Source: Acidimicrobiia bacterium
Lineage (GTDB): Bacteria; Actinomycetota; Acidimicrobiia; Acidimicrobiales; Poriferisodalaceae
Assembly: GCA_022821985.1 (NCBI GenBank)
Contig: JAJECP010000039.1
Coordinates: forward strand, 1-64,000
Length of the DNA: 64,000 bases
Reading direction: 5' to 3'
The first letter of the stretch is position 1, and the number at the start of each line of letters is the position of its first letter. The position numbers and the translations under genes were made by a program. A model generated the notes under the pieces. That model searched no databases. It was given only the letters and a program-made list of their open reading frames with translations, and was not told the DNA's origin. Of the stretch, positions 35,047 to 43,928 are shown in pieces.

Positions 35047-36813
35047 GTGACGGCGACCGGCGAGTGGTCATACGACCGATACCGAGAGGGCACGGCGCCC
35101 CTTCCGCGTCCGAATCTGGCATGGAATAGCTACGGCAGAGGCGTCGAGAGCATCGGCCGCGACGGGCACCCGGAACCGGTCGATGTGCCGGCGCTGGCGC
35201 CCGATCAACTGCTGGTGCGGGTCGACGCTGTCGGGCTCTGTTTCTCCGACGTGAAGCTGATCCGTCTGGGCTCCGAGCATCCCAAGCTGTACGGACGCGA
35301 TCTGTCGATTGACCCCATTCGCCTCGGCCACGAGGCGACGGTGACGGTCATCGAGGTGGGCGACGACCTCGCCGACACTTACCGCACCGGTGATCGTCTC
35401 GCCATCCAGCCGGACATCTACTTGAACGGCCGCAGTGTGGCCTACGGCTACACCATCCCCGGCGGCCTGATCCAGTACCACCTGATCGGTCCCGAGATCC
35501 TCGCAGCGGACGGTGTCTCGTATGTGATCCCGGTTGCTGAGGGCATCGGCTACGCGGCAGCGGCGCTGTCTGAGCCTTGGGCATGCGTGGAAGCTGCGTA
35601 CACGCAGCGCCGACGGCTGTGGCCGCGCAGCGGCGGCACGGCCTGGATCATCGGCCACCCCGACGACGAGCGCAGCTACGACTTCGGCGAGACGCTTCGC
35701 GACACCACTCGCGTCGTGCTCACAGGTGTGCGCCCGAGCACCGTCACGGCCGTACTCAAGGCCACGGGTCCGCGTACCGAGACATCTGTCGTCGATGCCT
35801 TGGAGTTGGCGGAGTATTCCTCGCTTGTCGATCGTGAGACCGATGGAGAGGGCTTCGACGACATCATTCTCCTCGACCCGAGGTCTGCCTCCGAGGTGAC
35901 CGAGATCGCGCGGCACATCGCGTTTCGCGGCACGCTCAATCTCGTCGGCGAACGCTCGCTGGACGGTCCGTCGTCTATCGACTTCGGTCGTTTGCACTAC
36001 GACTACACGGCCTTTGTGGGCACACGCGGCCCGAAGATTGCGGCGGCATACGGCGAGCAGCGCAATCGCTGTGATCTCCGTCCCGGCGGTTTGGCGGTAT
36101 TCGTCGGCGCAGGCGGGCCGATGGGTCAGATGCACGTGCAGCGCGCGCTCGAGAAGGCCGATGGCCCCGCGGTTGTCATCGGCATCGACCCCGACCGCGG
36201 GCGCCTCGACGTGCTGGCCGACTCGCTCGGCCCGCTCGCGGAACGCTCTGGCTGCGAACTCATCGTGCTGAATGCCGACGCGTCCGATCCGGGCGTGCGT
36301 GAGCTTGTCGATCAGCGTTCAGCTGGAGCTGGTGCCGACGATGTCATCGTCACGGTGCCAGTGGCATCGGTGATGGCTTCGGCGGCGCAGTTGATGAGCC
36401 CCGACGGGATGCTGGTGTTCTTCGCTGGCGTCGCCAACGGCACCACTGGGCCGCTCGACATGAGCCCGGTGTATCTGAGTAATGCTCAATACACGGGCAC
36501 GTCGGGCTCGACACTGGATGATCAGGCGCTGGTGCTCGACAAGACGGCACAGGGCTCCCTATCGCCCGACTTGAATCTGGCCGCGGTCGGTGGAATCGAA
36601 GCCGGCCGGGACGGCGTGCAGGCGATGCTCGATGGCCGGTTCGCCGGAAAGATCGTCATATTCCCCCAGGTCACCGGAATGCCGCTGCTCGGACTGGACG
36701 AGCTGGCCGACAAGTTCCCGGAGATCGGCAGCGCCTTGGGACCGCAGGGCCAGTGGACCTCCGAAGCCGAACGGCGGCTGCTCGAGATCTGCGGAGTCGT
36801 CGAGGACTCGTGA
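35047..36813 (+). CDS. Zinc-dependent MDR dehydrogenase, SorE-like sugar/polyol-phosphate oxidoreductase, duplicated Rossmann domain
   Basis: A 588-residue medium-chain dehydrogenase. Residues 1-195 form the GroES-like catalytic domain, with Cys65 in GLCFSDVKLI and GHE at 94-96, plus TGDRLAIQPD. Residues about 196-335 and 345-505 are two related nucleotide-binding domains: GGTAWIIG/GGLAVFVG, FDDIILLDP/ADDVIVTVP and TAFVGTRG/AQYTGTSG align in order. Only the second keeps a glycine loop (GAGGPMGQM). L-sorbose-1-phosphate reductase, its nearest relative by my reading, has one such domain and about 410 residues. It leads the PTS operon and likely interconverts an alditol phosphate and a ketose phosphate with NAD(P). 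The kinase start overlaps its stop. Confidence 0.75.
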   Translation: MTATGEWSYDRYREGTAPLPRPNLAWNSYGRGVESIGRDGHPEPVDVPALAPDQLLVRVDAVGLCFSDVKLIRLGSEHPKLYGRDLSIDPIRLGHEATVTVIEVGDDLADTYRTGDRLAIQPDIYLNGRSVAYGYTIPGGLIQYHLIGPEILAADGVSYVIPVAEGIGYAAAALSEPWACVEAAYTQRRRLWPRSGGTAWIIGHPDDERSYDFGETLRDTTRVVLTGVRPSTVTAVLKATGPRTETSVVDALELAEYSSLVDRETDGEGFDDIILLDPRSASEVTEIARHIAFRGTLNLVGERSLDGPSSIDFGRLHYDYTAFVGTRGPKIAAAYGEQRNRCDLRPGGLAVFVGAGGPMGQMHVQRALEKADGPAVVIGIDPDRGRLDVLADSLGPLAERSGCELIVLNADASDPGVRELVDQRSAGAGADDVIVTVPVASVMASAAQLMSPDGMLVFFAGVANGTTGPLDMSPVYLSNAQYTGTSGSTLDDQALVLDKTAQGSLSPDLNLAAVGGIEAGRDGVQAMLDGRFAGKIVIFPQVTGMPLLGLDELADKFPEIGSALGPQGQWTSEAERRLLEICGVVEDS

Positions 36814-37736
36814 TCACAACGCTGACGCCGAATCCGAGTTTCGACCGGACACTGCGCGTCGGTGCACTTGAACGAGGCGAGGTGCACCGGGCCTCGCTCG
36901 TGCGCGTCGAGTGCGCTGGCAAGGGAGTCAACGTTGCCCGTGCCCTCGCCGTCAACGAGCACCCGGCTCGGGCCGTGTTCCCAGCCAACGATGACGACTT
37001 CGCAGCCTTCGATGCGGCACTCGCCGCAACTGGGGTGACGTCGCATGCGGTGCGGATTCGCGGGTCCATCCGGAGCAACATCACCGTGGTCGAACCCGAC
37101 GGCACCACGACGAAGATCAACGAGCCAGGACCGGAACTCAATGCTGCCGAGGCTGCCGAGCTGCTACGGGCCGCAGTAACGGGCTCGGACTGGCTGGTGG
37201 CCAGCGGAAGCCTCGCACCCCGGACGCCAACGGATTTCTACGCTCAGCTCGCCGCGTCACTTCCCGATGCGGCGCAACGGCTCGCTGTCGATTCAAGCGG
37301 TCAACCGCTTCAGCAGCTCGTCGGGACACCGTGCGCGGTCGTGAAGCCGAACCTCAGTGAGCTGGCCAACCTCACACGCCGGTGCATGCGCACCGTGGGC
37401 GATGTCGTCGAGGCAGCCGGGGATCTGCGCGACCGCGGCTGGGGTTCAGTGCTGGTCAGCCTCGGCCGCTTCGGGGCCGTGCTGGTGAGCGACGAAGTCT
37501 CCTATGGGTCGGTCTCGGCGACCGATGTGCGCAATACGGTCGGTGCGGGCGATGCGCTGCTGGCCGGCTTCATTGCTGCAGGCGGTCGGGGAGTGCCGGC
37601 CCTCGCTGAGGGGCTCGCTTGGGCCTCGGCCGCGGTGAGATCGGTGGGCACAGCCGGCGCCCGGGTCAGCCTCGACGATCGACGTGCGGTCGTGGTGCCG
37701 CAGTGCGTGCCGCGAGACTTGCCAGTGGGGGAGTGA
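36810..37736 (+). CDS. PfkB-family kinase, 1-phosphofructokinase/tagatose-6-phosphate kinase type
   Basis: A 308-residue ribokinase-fold enzyme beginning TLTPNPSFDRTLRVGALERGEVHR, the FruK/LacC-type N-terminus, from GTG 36810 (GTGA overlap). GKGVNVARAL is the sugar-phosphate loop and NTVGAGDALLAGF the ATP site with catalytic Asp. These enzymes phosphorylate fructose 1-phosphate or tagatose 6-phosphate to the bisphosphate. Next to a polyol-phosphate dehydrogenase and a mannitol-class PTS, it suggests that the ketose phosphate made is not fructose 6-phosphate; which one cannot be read from sequence. Confidence 0.83.
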   Translation: MITTLTPNPSFDRTLRVGALERGEVHRASLVRVECAGKGVNVARALAVNEHPARAVFPANDDDFAAFDAALAATGVTSHAVRIRGSIRSNITVVEPDGTTTKINEPGPELNAAEAAELLRAAVTGSDWLVASGSLAPRTPTDFYAQLAASLPDAAQRLAVDSSGQPLQQLVGTPCAVVKPNLSELANLTRRCMRTVGDVVEAAGDLRDRGWGSVLVSLGRFGAVLVSDEVSYGSVSATDVRNTVGAGDALLAGFIAAGGRGVPALAEGLAWASAAVRSVGTAGARVSLDDRRAVVVPQCVPRDLPVGE

Positions 37737-37738
37737 AC

Positions 37739-38416
37739 ATGCGCGAGCAGTTCCCGCTCCCGATCTCTGCAATGTTCCGCTCCGGGATCTCGGGGTATGT
37801 CAAGAACGTTGTCCCGCTCACCGCCGCCGCTGCGATCACCATCGCCGTCTTCGGCTTCTTCCGCTTCTGGGCACAGGTCGCGATCGACAACGACCAGACC
37901 TTTCAGTCGATCGTCCTCGATCTCGTCGGGCTCGTGCTGGCCGGCACGATTGCGCTGCCGTGGTACGGGTATGCCCTCGATGCTGCTCGCGGCAAGCCAA
38001 TCGACATCGCCGGGCCATGGCGCAGTGGCAGGCAGTTCGTTGCGCAGTTCGTGTGCGCGATCTTCTTCTGGGCGGCTTTCCTGCTCGGCTTGCGTTATCT
38101 GGCCGGCATTCCGTCAATTCTCGCAACCCTGTTCTACGGGTTCTATGGCTACGTTGTCGCTGATCGGGCAGCCAAGGGAGGCCTGCGCGCGCTGGGCACC
38201 AGCGTTCGTCTCGGCACCAAGCGCCGGGTTGCGCTCTTTGCGATATTGGCGCTGTTCGGAGCGTTCAATCTGCTGGCTGCGATCCCGCTGGGCTATGCCG
38301 TGTCGGCGTTCACGCTCGTGCTCACCCTCGCCCTGCTCACCGCCACTGCCAGCATCACGCTGGTGGGGGGAGCCTGCCTGTACGACGTCCTGACTGATCG
38401 ACTGGGTGAGCGATGA
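37739..38416 (+). CDS. Membrane protein of the PTS operon, unknown
   Basis: A 225-residue protein from ATG 37739 with GGGGGAG just upstream; it begins three bases after the kinase stop and overlaps ptsI by four. Five or six helices are visible (about 18-45, 58-78, 100-120, 125-140, 165-190, 195-220). The N-terminal LPISAMFRSGISGYVKN resembles the opening of some actinobacterial membrane proteins of unknown function. It has no PTS motif. The tight coupling on both sides suggests a role in the same uptake pathway. Confidence 0.72.
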   Translation: MREQFPLPISAMFRSGISGYVKNVVPLTAAAAITIAVFGFFRFWAQVAIDNDQTFQSIVLDLVGLVLAGTIALPWYGYALDAARGKPIDIAGPWRSGRQFVAQFVCAIFFWAAFLLGLRYLAGIPSILATLFYGFYGYVVADRAAKGGLRALGTSVRLGTKRRVALFAILALFGAFNLLAAIPLGYAVSAFTLVLTLALLTATASITLVGGACLYDVLTDRLGER

Positions 38417-40119
38417 GCGAATCAGCGGAAGTCCGTCTGGGCGGAACTCCGGCCTCGCCGGGTGTCGCTGTCGGGCCGGCGATCGTCGTCGACCCCCAAG
38501 CAGTGGTGGTGCCCGATGTGCCGGATCCCCCCGCTGCGTTCAGCGAAGCAAGTGCGGCGGTGTGCACACAGCTCGAAGCGATGTGCAAGGCGGCTCGGGC
38601 GGCGGGGCGCGCCGAAGCCGGAGACGTCCTCGAAGCCCAGGCGCTGATGGCGCAAGACCCGATGTTGGCCGACGCTGTTGCTGCGGCTCTCGACGACGGA
38701 GCCGGACTGGATGCGGCGCTACAGCAGGCGCGCCAGCAGATCGAGGACTTGTTCGCTGCCATCGATGATCCGTACATCGCGGCACGAGCTCAGGACGTGA
38801 TCGAAGTCACCGAGCGGATCCGCCGATGGCTCGCTGGCGTCGAGGTACCCGACTTGGGACAGATCGCTGAACCCTCAGTGCTCGTGGCGAGGGAACTCAC
38901 TGCGGCTGACACCGCCGCGCTCGACCCCGCATCGGTTCTCGGCTTCGTGACCGAAGCCGGCGGGCCCACCTCTCACGTTGCCATCATCGCTCGATCGCTG
39001 GGCGTAGCGGCTGTGGTGGGAGCGGCGGGCATCGTCGACCGCACGCGAGCCGGTGACCCAGTCGCCATCGACGGCGCGACCGGCGACCTGGTCATCCACC
39101 CGACCGCGGCGACATTCGACGAATTCGCGGCACGCCGCGAGGCTTTCGACGCCGCCGTTGCCGCCGCCGATCAGTTCAGGGGCATCAGCGTGGCCCTCGG
39201 CGAACATCAGGTCCAGGTGCCAGCCAACGTGGGTTCCCGCGATGACGTCGAGAGTGCCGTCGCTGTCGCGGCGGAAGGCATCGGCCTGCTTCGTACGGAG
39301 TTCCTGTTCCTCGATCGGTCCGATGCGCCTGGCGAAGAGGAGCAATTCGACTTCTACGCATTTGCCGGCTCCAGCTTCGAAGAACCCGTCGTTATCAGGA
39401 CCTTCGACATCGGCGGGGACAAGCCGGCGCCCTATCTCCGCATCGCAGCGGAGGAGAATCCGTTCCTCGGTGTGCGCGGCGCGCGGCTGTACAACGAGTT
39501 CCCCGAGGTGTTCGAAACGCAGGTGAGAGCAATCCTGCGAGCTGCAATCGACTCCCCGATCTGTCTGATGCTTCCCATGGTGTCCACGGTGACCGAGATA
39601 GATGACCTGCGCAGCCGGATTGCCGAGATCTCGGCTGGGTTGACAGCAAGCGGAGTGCGCCATGAGATGCCGCCGATCGGGATCATGGTGGAAGTCCCCT
39701 CGGTGGCACTGGTGGCCGACGCCGTGGCACCCCATGTGGATTTCTTCTCGATCGGAACCAACGATCTCACGCAGTACGTCATGGCTGCTGACCGCACCAA
39801 CTCCGGGCTCGACGAACTCCAGGATCCGCTCCATCCTGCGGTACTGGCTCTGTGCGAGCGCACAGTGGCCGCGGCCAGGCGCAACGGCATCAGCGTGTCG
39901 GTGTGCGGTCTCGCTGCGGCCGACCCGCTCGGTGCTGCGGTATTCGCCGCCATGGGCGTCGACAAGCTCTCGGTCAGCCCGCGAGCGGTCAACATTGTGA
40001 AAGCGGCGGTCGCGGCAACAGATGCGTCGACGGCCGACTCGATGGTCCGGGCGGCCCTTGCAGCGGCGACCGCTGATGAAGCCCGCAGCATCATCGCCGA
40101 CACGACTGGCAGCCCATGA
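38413..40119 (+). CDS. ptsI: PTS enzyme I (phosphoenolpyruvate-protein phosphotransferase)
   Basis: A 568-residue enzyme that takes phosphate from PEP and passes it to HPr. The N-terminal domain opens LGGTPASPGVAVGPA; GGPTSHVAIIARSLGV holds the phospho-histidine; the PEP-binding barrel has LLRTEFLFLDR, FDIGGDKPAPYL, the EVPSVALVAD strand, GTNDLTQYVMAADR and a catalytic cysteine in SVCGLAAADPL. Length is normal. It is encoded inside a specific uptake operon, together with HPr. It overlaps the regulator gene by four bases. Confidence 0.93.
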   Translation: MSESAEVRLGGTPASPGVAVGPAIVVDPQAVVVPDVPDPPAAFSEASAAVCTQLEAMCKAARAAGRAEAGDVLEAQALMAQDPMLADAVAAALDDGAGLDAALQQARQQIEDLFAAIDDPYIAARAQDVIEVTERIRRWLAGVEVPDLGQIAEPSVLVARELTAADTAALDPASVLGFVTEAGGPTSHVAIIARSLGVAAVVGAAGIVDRTRAGDPVAIDGATGDLVIHPTAATFDEFAARREAFDAAVAAADQFRGISVALGEHQVQVPANVGSRDDVESAVAVAAEGIGLLRTEFLFLDRSDAPGEEEQFDFYAFAGSSFEEPVVIRTFDIGGDKPAPYLRIAAEENPFLGVRGARLYNEFPEVFETQVRAILRAAIDSPICLMLPMVSTVTEIDDLRSRIAEISAGLTASGVRHEMPPIGIMVEVPSVALVADAVAPHVDFFSIGTNDLTQYVMAADRTNSGLDELQDPLHPAVLALCERTVAAARRNGISVSVCGLAAADPLGAAVFAAMGVDKLSVSPRAVNIVKAAVAATDASTADSMVRAALAAATADEARSIIADTTGSP

Positions 40120-41636
40120 CGGCCCTGCTCGACACCCGTGCCCTGCGCATCACTCGGTGGCTGCTGCAACAGGACCAACCCCGCAGCACTGCCGCGCTTG
40201 CCTCAGACCTCGGATTGAGCCAGCGCGTCGTCCGTTATCGACTCGACCAAGTCGAGCGGTTTCTCCAAGAGTGCGGTGCTGAGCTGGCACGCAAACGGGG
40301 CCAAGGCCTGCTGGTCACTGCCACATCCGATGTTCGTTCGAGAATCGCGGCCGGCATCCGGTCCTTGCCAGAGGTGCCGCGGGTGTATGCCCCGCCTGAA
40401 AGGGCGCGGATTCTCCTCGCGGCACTGCTGTGGGAAGCGCCGGACGTGGTGTCCCTCGAGGAGCTCCACCTGGAACTGGAAGTCTCGAAGACATCGGCTC
40501 GCCGCGATCTGCAGAGGTGTGAGCCGTGGCTCGAACGCAATGGACTCCCGCTGGTGCGACGCGCCGGCCGAGGGATCTCGCTGGTCGGCACCGAACGACG
40601 CATCCGCCGCGTGACTGTGCAGCTCATTCTCGAAGCAATCCCAGAAGAGGTACTGCACCTGCAGCTCGCTGAGGCACCGTCTGCAGCGCAACAGGCGACC
40701 GCGCGAGTGCCGATCGGCCTGCTGGAGCGGATCTTCACGCTTCCCTTGGCCGAGACCGCCGCGATCGTTCGGTCCAGCGCACTCGGCCAGACGCTCACCA
40801 CAGGCCGCAGCGATGCGGTCTTCGCCCTGTATCTGGCAGTGTCGGTCGCCCGGATCCAAGCAGGACGCTGCGTCGCACTTGATGCTGGTTCGCATCGGTC
40901 GGCGATGGACCATCCCATTGCCCGCAGCGTCGCGACCATCGTTCCGAGCTTGGAGCAGCTTGCCGGCACCAGCCTCCCCGCGGCAGAGGTGGCGACGATC
41001 ACCGAATATCTGCTCGGACTCGATGCCCTCGACACCGCACACTCGGGTTCGGAGGGCATCGGCGATGAACTCCTCGACGCGATCATGCAACTCGCCGGCG
41101 ACAGGCTTCACACGGCACTCGTCGACGACTCGGAGCTCAGGCGTGGGTTGGCGGCTCATCTCGAACGTCTCGGTGTTCGCCTGCGCTATGGGTTGCCGAT
41201 TCACAATCCCCTGCTCGAAGAAGTGCGCGAGCGTTATCCCGACGTGTATGCCGTCGCCGGCGAGATGGCATCACTGATCGCCGAGACGATGCATGTGGCG
41301 GTCGCTGAGGACGAGATCGGCTTCATCACCATGTACGTCTCGGGTGCGATGGAACGAGCGCGGCTCCGGCCGAGGCGCCGCGCCCTCGTCGTATGCCCCA
41401 GCGGGATGGCCACGGTCTGGGTGCTCGTGTCTCGGATCAAATCCGAGTTCCCCGAACTGGACCTTGTGGAAGTCCTGTCTGAGGGAGGATTCGAAGAACT
41501 CCCGCATGATGACTTCGACCTCGTCATCTCGACGGTGCCGCTGCGGGCAAGCGATGTGCCGGTGGTTGTCGTCAGCCCCCTGCTGTCGACAACCGATGTC
41601 GCACAGGTCGCGCTATACGCCTTATCCCGCGCGTGA
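40116..41636 (+). CDS. PRD-domain transcriptional regulator (MtlR/BglG type) with EIIB-like domain
   Basis: A 506-residue regulator. Residues 1-70 hold a helix-turn-helix (STAALASDLGLSQRVVRYRLDQV), a second HTH lies near 105-165, two PTS regulation domains near 190-300 and 325-420, and an EIIB-like domain with VVCPSGMATVW near 428-440. In PRD1 both expected phospho-histidines appear as Tyr (FALYLAVSVARI and ITEYLLG). In PRD2 the HLERL histidine is kept, but the second site is Tyr (ITMYVSGAME). The EIIB cysteine is present. It probably activates the PTS operon, with phosphorylation input reduced to one histidine and the cysteine; that last point is my alignment by eye. Confidence 0.85.
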   Translation: MTALLDTRALRITRWLLQQDQPRSTAALASDLGLSQRVVRYRLDQVERFLQECGAELARKRGQGLLVTATSDVRSRIAAGIRSLPEVPRVYAPPERARILLAALLWEAPDVVSLEELHLELEVSKTSARRDLQRCEPWLERNGLPLVRRAGRGISLVGTERRIRRVTVQLILEAIPEEVLHLQLAEAPSAAQQATARVPIGLLERIFTLPLAETAAIVRSSALGQTLTTGRSDAVFALYLAVSVARIQAGRCVALDAGSHRSAMDHPIARSVATIVPSLEQLAGTSLPAAEVATITEYLLGLDALDTAHSGSEGIGDELLDAIMQLAGDRLHTALVDDSELRRGLAAHLERLGVRLRYGLPIHNPLLEEVRERYPDVYAVAGEMASLIAETMHVAVAEDEIGFITMYVSGAMERARLRPRRRALVVCPSGMATVWVLVSRIKSEFPELDLVEVLSEGGFEELPHDDFDLVISTVPLRASDVPVVVVSPLLSTTDVAQVALYALSRA

Positions 41637-41776
41637 TATTGGCTCATATGCCATTGAGACATGGTGCCGTGCGCGCACCGAATTGTCGTTACCGAAAGGT
41701 GCCGTATTGGCAGTAGATCCGGGTGGCTTCCAGGGGCAAGGATGATCCCATCGCCTGAAGCAAGGGGGTTCTACGC
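41637..41776 (+). other. Intergenic region before the EIIC gene
   Basis: 140 bases between the regulator stop and ATG 41777. Short inverted repeats TGGC/GCCA (about 41640-41653) and GGTGC/GCACC (about 41663-41679) are present, but no clear promoter. The gap separates the metabolic and regulatory half of the locus from the transporter half, so a second promoter here is likely by position only. Confidence 0.35.
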
Positions 41777-42913
41777 ATGCTTCAACGTGTCCAACGTTTC
41801 GGCGGCTTCTTGTCGAGCATGGTCATACCGAATATCGGTGCCTTCATGGCATGGGGTTTGATCACTGCTCTATTCATCCCGACAGGTTGGCTAGCCAAGA
41901 CCAGCATTGACTGGGACTGGGATGCCATCACCGGCAACATTGTCGGACCGACGATCGTGTATCTGCTGCCCGTTCTGGTCGCATACACAGGCGGCAAGCT
42001 GATCCACGGCCACCGCGGTGGCGTGCTCGGCGCAGTCGCTGTCCTCGGCGTCATCGGCGGTGCATCCTTCGAGTTGGCTTCTGGTGCCTCGGCCCAGAAT
42101 GTGCCGCAGTTCCTCGGAGCAATGATCGTTGGCCCGCTCGCGGGTTACGCGATGAGGGAGATCGACAAGTGGCTCGAGGACAAGCGTCCCGCCGGGTTCG
42201 AGATGCTCATCAACAACTTCTCTCAGGCCATCGCCGGGCTCTGCTTGGCCCTGCTCGGTTACGTGGTCATCGGACCGATCACATCGAGCATCGCCAACGC
42301 ATTCGGCAACATGGTTGAGGGCATCAGCGATGCCGGATTGCTGCCGCTCATGGACCTGCCCATCGAAGTCGGCAAGGTGCTGTTCCTGAACAACGCCATC
42401 AACCACGGGGTGCTCACGCCGCTCGGCTCAACCGACGTGGCTGAGACAGGCCGCTCCATCTACTACATGCTCGAGTCGAACCCCGGACCTGGTCTGGGAC
42501 TGCTGCTCGCGTACTGGTTTGCCGGCAAGGGGCTGGCCAAGCTGTCCGCCCCTGGCTCCATCGTCATCCACTTTTTCGGCGGGATCCACGAGGTGTACTT
42601 CCCGTATGTCCTGATGAACCCGGTGATGATCGGTGCGATGTGGGCAGGCGGCATCACGGCCGACATTGTGTTCGTCATCTTCGATGCAGGCCTCACCGGG
42701 CCGCCGTCGCCAGGCAGCATCTTCGCCTACTTCTCGTTCTTGCCGTCCGACGGCGGTGCGGTCGCAGGCGTGCTGCTCGGTATTGCCGCAGGGGCCGCAG
42801 CCGCATTCATCGTCGGCTCGATCCTGTTGAGACTCTTCCCGGTTCCGGAGATAGACGACAGCGACGATGACACCTCGCTCGACGACGCCATGGAGGGTGT
42901 CCCGCTGAACTGA
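41777..42913 (+). CDS. PTS EIIC component, mannitol family
   Basis: A 378-residue integral membrane transporter of the fructose-mannitol PTS class. It opens RVQRFGGFLSSMVIPNIGAFMAWGL and has LNNAINHGVLTPLG and GGIHEVYFPYVLMNP, the sugar-site motif of MtlA and CmtA. It ends after the IIC module with an acidic tail (DDSDDDTSLDDAMEG), so EIIB and EIIA are separate proteins here. The motif points to a hexitol such as mannitol but does not fix the substrate. Confidence 0.9.
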   Translation: MLQRVQRFGGFLSSMVIPNIGAFMAWGLITALFIPTGWLAKTSIDWDWDAITGNIVGPTIVYLLPVLVAYTGGKLIHGHRGGVLGAVAVLGVIGGASFELASGASAQNVPQFLGAMIVGPLAGYAMREIDKWLEDKRPAGFEMLINNFSQAIAGLCLALLGYVVIGPITSSIANAFGNMVEGISDAGLLPLMDLPIEVGKVLFLNNAINHGVLTPLGSTDVAETGRSIYYMLESNPGPGLGLLLAYWFAGKGLAKLSAPGSIVIHFFGGIHEVYFPYVLMNPVMIGAMWAGGITADIVFVIFDAGLTGPPSPGSIFAYFSFLPSDGGAVAGVLLGIAAGAAAAFIVGSILLRLFPVPEIDDSDDDTSLDDAMEGVPLN

Positions 42914-42957
42914 GCCACGACGGAGGTTGCGCCGAGCCCCAGATGAGCGCAGCCTGA

Positions 42958-43000
42958 GGAGGCCGGGGCGGCTCAGGATTGCTGACCGCCCCGGTCCTCC
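42958..43000 (+). terminator. Strong hairpin between EIIC and EIIB
   Basis: GGAGG plus CCGGGGCGG (42958-42971) pairs with CCGCCCCGG plus CCTCC (42986-43000), a 14-bp stem with one bulged T and a 14-base loop. It follows the EIIC stop by 45 bases, and the next gene starts about 100 bases later. No T-run follows. It may terminate, attenuate or stabilise the 3' end of the EIIC message, so that EIIB, EIIA and HPr are made at a different level. Confidence 0.6.
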
Positions 43001-43101
43001 TAATCTCAGTGGCCCATATTCTTCGTGGCACCGCCATCCTGCGTATTGGCCTGTGGCGCAGGAGCGGCACCAGTATCCGAAAGACCGACCGGAGATCAAA
43101 C

Positions 43102-43431
43102 ATGACGGAGCGAGTCACCAAGACGGCCAGCGACGTGAAGTTGATTGTGTTCGCCTGCGAAGCGGGTATGGGCAGCAGCCTGATGGGCGCAAATCAACTG
43201 AAGAAGATGGTCAAGAAAGCCAAGCTCGACATCGCCGTCGTGCATCGACCGGTAGGTCAGCTGGCTGACGATGCCGACGTGATCGTTGTCCATCAAGGCC
43301 TCGCGAAGCAGGCGCGGGAGAAAGTCCCGACGGCGGCCATCGTGCCGTTCGTGCTCTTCATGAATGACCCATCAGTGAAACAACTGGTCGCGACGCTGAA
43401 GGCCGGTGAACCGGTCGTGTCAAAGATCTGA
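43102..43431 (+). CDS. PTS EIIB component, mannitol type
   Basis: A 109-residue cytoplasmic domain protein from ATG 43102. IVFACEAGMGSSLMGA places the phospho-cysteine at residue 19, matching the CxxGMGSS loop of mannitol EIIB; VVHRPVGQLADDADVIVVHQGL forms the partner strands. It receives phosphate from EIIA and passes it to the sugar in EIIC. The upstream gap of 188 bases holds the hairpin at 42958-43000 and a CCTGCG/CGCAGG pair. Confidence 0.9.
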   Translation: MTERVTKTASDVKLIVFACEAGMGSSLMGANQLKKMVKKAKLDIAVVHRPVGQLADDADVIVVHQGLAKQAREKVPTAAIVPFVLFMNDPSVKQLVATLKAGEPVVSKI

Positions 43432-43439
43432 GCTCTGAC

Positions 43440-43907
43440 GTGGACGACAGCGTGGACAACGGGCTTGGGTCTGTGCTGACCCGAGCGGACGTTGTGCTCG
43501 GGTGCAGTGCGGATTCCATGGACGAAGCCATCGAATACTCGGGCAGCCTGCTCGTGAATCGCGGCTCGGTAACTCCGCCCTACGTCGAAGGGATGAAGAA
43601 TCGCGAACGGGTTGTCTCCACCTACTTGGGCAATGGCGTGGCCCTGCCTCATGGGGTCAACGAGAGCAAGGAGTTCATCCGATCGACGGGGATCGTGGTT
43701 GCCCAGTATCCCGAGGGCGTCGACTGGGGGCCAGGTACCGCCTATCTGGTGGTCGGGCTTGCAGCGGTAGGCGACGATCACGTACGCGTCCTGTCGCAGC
43801 TTGCCGAGATACTGCAAGACGAGGAATTATGCGAGCAGCTTGCGCAGACGGGTGATGCCGACTTCGTCTACGACCAGCTGAGCGCTGCGCCGTCGGACGA
43901 CGATTGA
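43440..43907 (+). CDS. PTS EIIA component, mannitol/fructose type
   Basis: A 155-residue protein from GTG 43440, eight bases after EIIB. TYLGNGVALPHG carries the phospho-histidine at residue 71, and YVEGMKNRERVVST is the family segment just before it. It hands phosphate from HPr to EIIB. HPr follows after 21 bases. Confidence 0.9.
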   Translation: MDDSVDNGLGSVLTRADVVLGCSADSMDEAIEYSGSLLVNRGSVTPPYVEGMKNRERVVSTYLGNGVALPHGVNESKEFIRSTGIVVAQYPEGVDWGPGTAYLVVGLAAVGDDHVRVLSQLAEILQDEELCEQLAQTGDADFVYDQLSAAPSDDD

Positions 43908-43928
43908 CCCCAGGAGTTGGAGATCTCG

